A stretch of DNA of 5,666 nt, from NCBI GenBank assembly GCA_029051965.1, contig JAIDJZ010000255.1, positions 1 to 5,666 of the forward strand. The letters are read 5' to 3'. The translations under genes and the position numbers were made by a program. The stretch comes from Paramuribaculum sp. (GTDB taxonomy: Bacteria > Bacteroidota > Bacteroidia > Bacteroidales > Muribaculaceae). Below the pieces are notes generated by a model. It searched no databases and was not told where the DNA came from. It worked only from the letters and a program-made list of their open reading frames with translations. Shown here in pieces: positions 1 to 4,999 of the stretch (its first letter is position 1; every line of letters starts with the position of its first letter).

Positions 1-912
1 GACGCGTTTGAGGTAGCGGTTCTGCTGACCGGAGTTGTTGGTGAAGGTGCGTTTCATCGCGGGGTAGGCAAGGTCGCCGAAGTTGCCGACAACGTTGATG
101 TCGTCGTTGCCGTTGATGATGGTTTCCATGTCGGTGGAAATCGTCTCGTTGGTGGCGGCGTTTGTCCAGTTGATGAATGAGTTGCCCTTGACGGGGGTTG
201 CAACCAGCGTTACCGGGCCGGCAATGGTGATGGTGTTTGAGTCATGTCCGGCGATGGCAACGCTTCCGCGTGCGGGATCGTTGCTGGTGACGGTTACGGT
301 GCGTTCGAAGACGCCGTTGACCGTGATTGTGAATTCGACGGCCGCTCCGCCATTGCTTCCAATGTCGGAGGCTCCGCATGGGGTTATGTTGTTCCAGTCG
401 ACTTTCATGAGGGCTTTATAGCTGCCCGGGGCGAGATCGGCCGGAAGGGTGAACGACGGCATGACGGTCGTTTTTACGCCTCCGTTGCTTGCGGCGGGCG
501 CTCCGATGCTGTTTGTTCCGTTGTAGTAGGAGTAGCAGACTAATTCTCCGGAACTGCTTCCGTCGGCGTTGACGTCGGAGTTGTAATCACCGTCTCCGTC
601 GTAGTCGATGAAGAGGTAGGCGTGCATCCATTCGCCTTTCCAGGTCAGTCCGCTGAAGCTGACCGATGCTCCCGGAAATGTCGTGAATGCCGGTTCGGAG
701 GTTTTGTCCAGATAGATGGCGCTCCCATAGGAGCTTCCCTGGTTGACTGCGATTGTCGTCGTGGTGGTTCCGTCAGTGAGGGCGAAGGAGGTGAGATAGC
801 GGTCACCGGAGCTTCGTGTCATTGTCGGATAGTTGCACGTAGCATGACAAATCATAGGCGCGAATAGTCCCGCGCACGCAAGCCAACGAAAAAGATTTGA
901 AGCTTTTTTCAT
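1..912 (-). CDS. Secreted modular protein with GEVED-like and InlB-type repeat domains (C-terminus beyond window)
   Basis: The minus-strand frame opens at ATG 912-910 and stays open for 304 codons to the window edge, so the C-terminus is missing. Residues 1-24 form a signal peptide: Lys-Lys at 2-3, a hydrophobic core, and a likely signal peptidase I site after CHA24. No convincing lipobox is seen. Residues about 27-198 resemble a GEVED-type beta-sandwich: WKGEWMHAYLFIDYDGDGDY at 91-110 with an acidic Asp-rich loop, then FTLPADLAPGSYKALMKVDW at 154-173. Residues about 203-280 (RTVTVTSNDPARGSVAI..., GNSFINWT) look like an InlB-type/Flg_new-like repeat. From 283 the text YPAMKR...NRYLKRV echoes YPTMTR...DRYL at 28-40, suggesting a second copy of the first module. 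In gut Bacteroidota such N-terminal modules often precede glycosidase, protease or lectin domains, but the catalytic part is not visible, so the function is unknown. It has its own promoter upstream and no Shine-Dalgarno. Confidence 0.85.
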   Translation of the reverse strand, partial: MKKASNLFRWLACAGLFAPMICHATCNYPTMTRSSGDRYLTSFALTDGTTTTTIAVNQGSSYGSAIYLDKTSEPAFTTFPGASVSFSGLTWKGEWMHAYLFIDYDGDGDYNSDVNADGSSSGELVCYSYYNGTNSIGAPAASNGGVKTTVMPSFTLPADLAPGSYKALMKVDWNNITPCGASDIGSNGGAAVEFTITVNGVFERTVTVTSNDPARGSVAIAGHDSNTITIAGPVTLVATPVKGNSFINWTNAATNETISTDMETIINGNDDINVVGNFGDLAYPAMKRTFTNNSGQQNRYLKRV

Positions 913-986
913 GGAATTGATTTGAAATGTTAATTATGATTGGTTAATAGTAGTTTTCAAGTTTATAATAGGCGAGGTCTGTGTGA

Positions 987-1017
987 CAAAGGTAGCAAAA
1001 AAACTTTTGATGTTAAA
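987..1017 (-). promoter_or_regulatory. Bacteroidota-type promoter for the secreted-protein gene
   Basis: On the minus strand TACCTTTG (complement of 987-994) matches the -7 consensus TAnnTTTG. A weak -33 element TTTA (complement of 1014-1017) lies 19 nt upstream. The predicted start of transcription is near 980-983, giving an A/T-rich leader of about 70 nt before the ATG at 912. The -33 box is imperfect, so this is the weakest of the four promoters called here. Confidence 0.5.
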
Positions 1018-1046
1018 GGATTTGGCTGATAATTGTTTGGATTGTT

Positions 1047-1188
1047 GGGCCGTGGCCCGGCTTTATGTTGCTGCAAGCCGATTTTTGGGGCTTACGACAA
1101 GACACGACAATAGAGAATCCGAAATCAGCAGGACTGATGCGACGGATTCCCTATTAAATCTTTATGTAGCCAGAAAGAAAGGCCGGGC
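1047..1188. repeat. Cluster of palindromes, possible small MITE-like or structured repeat element
   Basis: This gene-free stretch between rpsU and the secreted-protein gene holds several inverted repeats. The main one pairs 1109-1121 with 1143-1155 (13 positions, one A-C mismatch on the plus strand that becomes a G-U pair in minus-strand RNA), capped by an inner stem 1124-1128/1134-1138 with a 5-nt loop. To its left, 1058-1063 pairs with 1075-1080, and the competing pair 1075-1079/1089-1093 uses the same bases. GGGCC/GGCCC (1047-1051/1054-1058) sits at the left end. GCCCGGCTTT at 1055-1064 recurs inverted, with one extra base, at 1178-1188, which could be terminal inverted repeats. No coding potential is recognised. 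It may be a dispersed palindromic element or a structured RNA; the sequence alone does not decide. Confidence 0.45.
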
Positions 1189-1197
1189 TAAAGCCCG
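1172..1197 (-). terminator. Probable intrinsic terminator of rpsU
   Basis: Reading on the minus strand, 16 nt after the rpsU stop codon, CGGGC-TTTA-GCCCG (complement of 1197-1184) forms a compact GC-rich hairpin. It is followed by GGCCTTTCTTTCTG, a U-rich but interrupted tail. Position and shape fit a rho-independent terminator; the broken T tract lowers certainty. The hairpin overlaps the right end of the palindrome cluster. Confidence 0.6.
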
Positions 1198-1213
1198 TGG
1201 CGGAGGCGTCGGT

Positions 1214-1405
1214 TTATTCCTCTACGCTGCGGAGCTTCTGCACGTAAACGGCTTTCATCATCTTCTTGCGGTTTACCACAGAAGGTTTCTGGAAAGCCTG
1301 ACGGCTGCGGAGTTCCTTAACGATGCCGGTTTTTTCATATTTGCGCTTGAATTTTTTGAGAGCGCGCTCGATGTTTTCGCCTTCTTTAACTTGTACGATG
1401 ATCAT
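1214..1405 (-). CDS. rpsU: 30S ribosomal protein S21
   Basis: The 63-residue product starts MIIVQVKEGENIERALKKFK, which is the S21 signature (VxVKEGENIExALKKFKRK), followed by EKTGIVKELRSRQAFQKPSV and a basic tail. S21 is a small subunit protein of the 30S platform near the 3' end of 16S rRNA and takes part in initiation. Length is typical for Bacteroidota. The start is ATG 1405-1403 and the stop is TAA at 1216-1214. The leader is A-rich with no Shine-Dalgarno, as usual in this phylum, where S21 itself has been linked to occlusion of the anti-Shine-Dalgarno of 16S rRNA. It lies downstream of the dus gene on the same strand, 146 nt away, but has its own promoter and a terminator hairpin, so it is probably mainly monocistronic. 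Confidence 0.96.
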   Translation of the reverse strand: MIIVQVKEGENIERALKKFKRKYEKTGIVKELRSRQAFQKPSVVNRKKMMKAVYVQKLRSVEE

Positions 1406-1459
1406 TTGATGTTATTGTTATTTGGATGTTTATTATTTGTCTTATTGCTTTTTGCGGGG

Positions 1460-1490
1460 CAAAATTAAGAATTGTTTTCCTAATGGCAAA
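1460..1490 (-). promoter_or_regulatory. Bacteroidota-type promoter for rpsU
   Basis: On the minus strand TTTG (complement of 1487-1490), a 19-nt spacer, and TAATTTTG (complement of 1460-1467) match the -33/-7 consensus. Transcription should begin near 1453-1456, giving a leader of about 50 nt that is rich in A and lacks a Shine-Dalgarno before ATG 1405. Confidence 0.8.
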
Positions 1491-1551
1491 ACTTTTTTAT
1501 GGAAAAAGCGGCCGCGCGTTGAAAAATTGGGGGTTGAGGCGGGAAAAGAGA

Positions 1552-2514
1552 TTATGCTGATATTGAGGCGGAGAGGGCTGCTACGGCTGAAAGATAGTTG
1601 GCCATCGATCCGGCTTTGATTATTTTTTTGACGGCTTTCCGGTCGAATCCGTCGCCGAGATATTCCCAGAACGGCTTGATTTTGGACAGGATCTGGGTGT
1701 CGCCGCTGAGGCGTTCGGAGTAGAGGTCGAGGATTTCGTTGTGGAGGCGCAGTGTCATTGAGCGGCGCTTTGCGTCGGTCCATTGGATGCCTTCTTGCCA
1801 TTCGGCGGCGAGCGACGGGCGCGTGAGTAGCCCGCGTCCGATCATCACTCCGGCGAGGGCGGGATAGGTGGCGCGCAGGCGGTCGATGTCGGCGGGGGTG
1901 AGGATGTCACCATTATATATAACGGGATGTGTGACGGCGGGGAGGATTTCGGCGAAGCTGTCGAGAAGGAGTTCGCCTCGGTAGAGCTGTGAGGCGGTGC
2001 GCGGGTGTATGCAGACGAATTCGAGGGGCATTGAGTTGATTATGTCGATGACGCCGGTCCATTGTGCGGGGTCGTCGATTCCGAGGCGCATCTTGACCGA
2101 GAAGAGGATGTCGGGGCGTGAGTGCATGGCTTCGGCGATTTCGCGGAGTCGGTCGGGTGAGGCGAGGAGGCCTGCTCCTCTGCCTCGGCGTACCTGCGGG
2201 GGAAAGGGGCATCCGAGGTTGAGGTTGATGCGGGAGTGTCCGTTTCGGGTCAGTGTGTCGGTGAGAAGGTTGAATTCCGGGAGGTCGCGGCAGATGATCT
2301 GCGGGGTGACGTCGTGGGCGTCAGTGAGTGCGGCGGAGGCGTCGCGGATGTCGCGGCGTCGGGGTTCTCCTTTTTCGATCCGTAGAAATGGTGTGAAATA
2401 GCGCATCGGCTGTCCGGCGAGAGGGAAGAGCCGGGAGTGGGTCTGGCGGAATTCCGTTTCGGTGAGTCCCTGAAGCGGGGCTGACATGATGGAAAATTGG
2501 CTGTCGGTGTGCAT
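1552..2514 (-). CDS. tRNA-dihydrouridine synthase family protein
   Basis: This 320-residue product is a flavin (FMN) TIM-barrel enzyme of the Dus family, which reduces specific uridines in the tRNA D-loop to dihydrouridine using NADPH. Numbering from ATG 2514: the first barrel strand and FMN loop is IMSAPLQGLTETEFRQ (about 9-24); NLNLGCPFPPQVRRGRGAGL (98-117) carries the catalytic Cys102; SVKMRLG has Lys141; CIHPRT has His170; VIYNGDI (Asn201) and VMIGRGLL (about 223-230) bind the FMN phosphate. The C-terminal helical domain follows. Length is normal. A TTG at 2535 extends the frame but lies inside the -7 promoter box, so it cannot be the start; ATG 2487 would cut the first barrel strand, so ATG 2514 is preferred. 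Which uridine is modified (DusA, B or C type) cannot be assigned. It is transcribed divergently from tkt. Confidence 0.92.
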   Translation of the reverse strand: MHTDSQFSIMSAPLQGLTETEFRQTHSRLFPLAGQPMRYFTPFLRIEKGEPRRRDIRDASAALTDAHDVTPQIICRDLPEFNLLTDTLTRNGHSRINLNLGCPFPPQVRRGRGAGLLASPDRLREIAEAMHSRPDILFSVKMRLGIDDPAQWTGVIDIINSMPLEFVCIHPRTASQLYRGELLLDSFAEILPAVTHPVIYNGDILTPADIDRLRATYPALAGVMIGRGLLTRPSLAAEWQEGIQWTDAKRRSMTLRLHNEILDLYSERLSGDTQILSKIKPFWEYLGDGFDRKAVKKIIKAGSMANYLSAVAALSASISA

Positions 2515-2532
2515 GGTCGGTTGAATTGAGTG

Positions 2533-2563
2533 CAAATTTAATCAGATTATGACCGATGTGCAA
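2533..2563 (-). promoter_or_regulatory. Bacteroidota-type promoter for the dus gene
   Basis: On the minus strand TTG (complement of 2561-2563), a 20-nt spacer and TAAATTTG (complement of 2533-2540) fit the -33/-7 consensus. The predicted start near 2526-2529 leaves a short leader of about 13-15 nt to ATG 2514, or about 40 nt to ATG 2487. Confidence 0.75.
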
Positions 2564-2635
2564 CCGGCGGGGGCGTTTTTTCACCGGAAGATGGGGTGGC
2601 CGGGAAGTGGGTTGCTTTGTAAAAACGACCTCTGA

Positions 2636-2667
2636 TTTGCGAGATAGGGCGAAAGTGATTAATTTTG
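2636..2667 (+). promoter_or_regulatory. Bacteroidota-type promoter for transketolase
   Basis: TTTG at 2636-2639, a 20-nt spacer, and TAATTTTG at 2660-2667 match both consensus boxes exactly. Transcription should start near 2671-2675, giving a leader of about 60 nt before ATG 2734. The -33 boxes of this promoter and the divergent dus promoter are about 72 nt apart, so the two could share regulation. Confidence 0.82.
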
Positions 2668-2672
2668 CACGA

Positions 2673-2699
2673 GGAAACGCGCGTTGGAGTGTGCGTTCC
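2673..2699 (+). promoter_or_regulatory. Hairpin at the 5' end of the transketolase leader
   Basis: GGAAACGC at 2673-2680 pairs with GCGTTCC at 2693-2699 (7 pairs, one bulged A), with a 12-nt loop. It lies at the very start of the predicted transcript, about 35 nt before ATG 2734. It could stabilise the mRNA or be incidental; no riboswitch class is recognised. Confidence 0.35.
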
Positions 2700-2733
2700 G
2701 AGAAGCATGCTATTTCAATTTTACTCTAACAAT

Positions 2734-4764
2734 ATGGATATCAAGACTATGAATTCAGCGGCCGACAACATTCGCGTCCTGTCTGCCTCGATGGTGGAAA
2801 AGGCGAAGTCGGGTCACCCCGGCGGAGCGATGGGCGGAGCTGATTTTATCAATGTGCTCTATTCTCAATTTCTTGTAACTGATCCGGAAGATCCGACGTG
2901 GCCCTGGCGCGACAGGATGTTTCTCGATCCGGGCCATATGTCGCCGATGCTCTATTCAGTGCTGGCACTCTGCGGCTACTATACGATTGACGAATTGCAG
3001 CAGTTCCGCCAGTGGGGCAGCGTGACTCCGGGTCATCCCGAGCTGGATCCGAAGCGCGGAATTGAGAATTCGTCGGGTCCTCTCGGTCAGGGCCACGTGA
3101 TGGCCGTCGGCGCAGCGATCGCCGAGCGTTTCTATGCAGCCCGTTTCGGAGAGGATTTCGCCCACAAGACGTATGCCTTCATTTCGGATGGCGGCATTCA
3201 GGAGGAGATCTCGCAGGGTGCAGGCCGCATCGCCGGCTATCTTGGTCTTGCCAACCTTATAATGTTCTATGACAGCAATGCCGTTCAGCTTTCGACAATG
3301 GTCGATGAGGTCGACACAGAGGATGTAGCGGCAAAATACCGTGCATGGAACTGGAATACAATCGAGGTGGACGGTTCGGATCCTGAGGCTCTCGCCGAAG
3401 CGCTGAAGAATGCCAATGCCGAAACGAAGCGTCCTACGATTATTATCGGCCGTACGATCATGGGCCGTGGCTGTGTGAAGGCCGACGGTTCGAACTTCGA
3501 AGGGCAGTGCTCGACCCACGGGCAGCCTCTGAGCAAGAGTGGTGCCGACATCGCGGCTACGCTTCGCAATCTCGGAGCAGATCCGGAAAATCCCTGGGTT
3601 GTCCGCGAAGAAGTTGCTGCTCTCTATGCGGCCCGCCGTCAGGAACTGGCCGGCATCGTGGCAGAACGTCGCAAGAAGATTGCCGCATGGGAAGCCGCCA
3701 ACCCCGAAAAGGCTGCTCAGCTGAAGGATTTCCTTGCCTGCAAACTGCCTGAGATCGACTATTCGGCGATTGCCCACAAGGCAAATGTGGCAACGCGTAC
3801 GGCGTCGGCCGACGTGCTTAAGGTGCTGTCGGAAAAGATCGGCAATATGATCGTTTCGAGCGCGGACCTTGCAAACAGCGACAAGACTGACGCATTCCTG
3901 GCTCACACTCATGCGCTGACCCACGGTGATTTCTCCGGAGCGTTCCTTCACGCCGGTGTGTCGGAGCTGACAATGGCTTCGATCATGAACGGAATCGTTC
4001 TTCACGGCGGAATGTTTGCCGCATGCGGAACATTCTTCGTGTTCTCAGATTATATGAAGCCGGCTATCCGCATGGCTGCATTGCAGGAGCTTCCCGTGAA
4101 ATATGTGTGGACTCATGACGCGTTCCGCGTCGGCGAGGATGGCCCGACGCATCAGCCTGTTGAGCAGGAGGCGCAGATCCGTCTGCTTGAAGAGCTGCGC
4201 AATCTGTCGGGACGCCGTTCGATGCTTGTGCTCCGTCCGGCCGATGCCGCAGAGGCTACTGTCTGCTGGCAGATGGCAATGGAAAACCAGTCGACTCCGA
4301 CGGGATTGATTTTCACCCGTCAGGATGTGCCGGATCTGCCTTCGCCTTCAGGCAATCGCTATGAGGAGGCTCTCGGCGCACGTCGCGGCGGTTACGTAGT
4401 GATGGATGCTGCGGGCGCGCAGGTGACTCTGGTCGGCAATGGTTCGGAAGTGGCTCTTCTCTGTGAGGTGGCTGTGCTTCTTGAGGCAGAGGGAATCAAG
4501 GCGTCGGTCGTTTCGGTTCCGTCGCTCGGTCTGTTCCTCGACCAGGATGAGGAGTATCGCAACAGTGTGATTCCTCCCCATATGCCTACTTTCGGCCTGA
4601 CTGCCGGTCTGCCTTCGACGCTCCGTCCGGTCATCGGTTCGCAGGGCTTCATTTACGGTCTGAACCATTTCGGAGCGTCAGCTCCCTACAAGGTGCTCGA
4701 CGAGAAGTTCGGTTTCACTCCGGCCGCTGTTCTCGAACAGGTCAAGCAGTATCTGGGTGAGTAA
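2734..4764 (+). CDS. tkt: Transketolase
   Basis: The 676-residue product is a full-length transketolase, a thiamine-diphosphate and divalent-metal enzyme that moves two-carbon ketol units between sugar phosphates in the non-oxidative pentose phosphate pathway. Seen in order: KAKSGHPGGAMGGAD near residues 24-38 (His28 region), FLDPGHMSPMLY, PGHPE, SSGPLGQG, the cofactor motif SDGGIQEEIS (151-160) ending in DSN, then GVSELTM with Glu411, the likely proton-abstracting residue, and THDAFRVGEDGPTHQPVEQ with His473. Both agree with E. coli numbering. The C-terminal domain ends GLNHFGASAPYKVLDEKFGF. Start choice: the frame is open back to a TTG at 2665, but that lies in the -7 box; ATG 2707 is possible but would add nine residues not expected in the family; ATG 2734 follows an A/T-rich AACAAT and gives MDIKTMNSAADNIR, like relatives. 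ATG 2749 is a further alternative. The gene is probably transcribed alone and ends at the shared terminator. Confidence 0.97.
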   Translation: MDIKTMNSAADNIRVLSASMVEKAKSGHPGGAMGGADFINVLYSQFLVTDPEDPTWPWRDRMFLDPGHMSPMLYSVLALCGYYTIDELQQFRQWGSVTPGHPELDPKRGIENSSGPLGQGHVMAVGAAIAERFYAARFGEDFAHKTYAFISDGGIQEEISQGAGRIAGYLGLANLIMFYDSNAVQLSTMVDEVDTEDVAAKYRAWNWNTIEVDGSDPEALAEALKNANAETKRPTIIIGRTIMGRGCVKADGSNFEGQCSTHGQPLSKSGADIAATLRNLGADPENPWVVREEVAALYAARRQELAGIVAERRKKIAAWEAANPEKAAQLKDFLACKLPEIDYSAIAHKANVATRTASADVLKVLSEKIGNMIVSSADLANSDKTDAFLAHTHALTHGDFSGAFLHAGVSELTMASIMNGIVLHGGMFAACGTFFVFSDYMKPAIRMAALQELPVKYVWTHDAFRVGEDGPTHQPVEQEAQIRLLEELRNLSGRRSMLVLRPADAAEATVCWQMAMENQSTPTGLIFTRQDVPDLPSPSGNRYEEALGARRGGYVVMDAAGAQVTLVGNGSEVALLCEVAVLLEAEGIKASVVSVPSLGLFLDQDEEYRNSVIPPHMPTFGLTAGLPSTLRPVIGSQGFIYGLNHFGASAPYKVLDEKFGFTPAAVLEQVKQYLGE

Positions 4765-4793
4765 CTCCTTCCCCCGGTTTACGATAGAAAAAA

Positions 4794-4890
4794 CATGAGG
4801 GTGTGTCATAACGGCTCATCCGGGTCGTCGCCTGAGGGATTCAGGTTCGGTCATTGACGACAGTCAACTCCCATCACCCTCACCCTCATG
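4794..4890 (+). other. Nested stem structure in the transketolase 3' region, possible structured RNA
   Basis: The 235 nt between tkt and the convergent hydrolase gene hold no open gene that I recognise. CATGAGGGTG at 4794-4803 is perfectly complementary to CACCCTCATG at 4881-4890. Inside lie a 6-bp stem (4824-4829/4856-4861) and, within that, a 5-bp hairpin CCTGA/TCAGG (4831-4835/4841-4845) with loop GGGAT. Three co-nested stems over 97 nt upstream of a terminator suggest a 3'-UTR structure or a 3'-derived small RNA. No known family is recognised and no promoter of its own is evident. Confidence 0.4.
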
Positions 4891-4945
4891 CTTCTACCGG
4901 CTGAACCATTCTGACAGCCCCCTCGCCATCCGGCAGAAAATAACA

Positions 4946-4991
4946 GACGCTGTGTCAAAATTCTGAATTTTGACACAGCGTCATGTTTTTT
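4946..4991. terminator. Bidirectional intrinsic terminator between tkt and the MBL-fold gene
   Basis: Positions 4946-4963 and 4965-4982 are perfect 18-nt inverted repeats around a single T, so the practical loop is TTCTGAA. On the plus strand the stem is followed by ATGTTTTTT, a good U tract for tkt. On the minus strand the tail reads TGTTATTTTC, weaker but usable for the gene ending at 5000. The genes converge here, so one hairpin serves both. Confidence 0.88.
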
Positions 4992-4999
4992 GAGGGGAC

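Noticed and set aside
83..867. Plus-strand open frames (83-421, 244-543, 622-867)
   Set aside because: All are antisense to the secreted-protein gene, whose minus-strand frame has a signal peptide, domains and a promoter.
1058..1086. Stem 1058-1063/1075-1080 followed by ATTTTT as a plus-strand terminator
   Set aside because: No plus-strand gene lies upstream, so it is treated as part of the palindrome cluster.
913..1213. tRNA, CRISPR or transposase remnant in the intergenic region
   Set aside because: No cloverleaf, no regularly spaced direct repeats and no recombinase-like coding text were found on either strand.
983..1468. Plus-strand open frame of 161 codons covering the rpsU region
   Set aside because: It runs antisense through rpsU and through the palindrome cluster, its C-terminal part is a low-complexity Leu/Phe run from complementing an A-rich leader, and it matches no family I recognise.
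1508..1526. GC-rich palindrome GCGGCCGC before a T tract (minus strand), as a dus terminator
   Set aside because: The arms are too short to form a stable stem once a loop is allowed. I could not support a terminator between dus and rpsU.
2956..4005. Long minus-strand open frame (about 350 codons) inside transketolase
   Set aside because: It lies entirely antisense to a clear transketolase. Such frames arise from the codon bias of the real gene, and its Cys/His/Arg-rich text has no recognisable domain.
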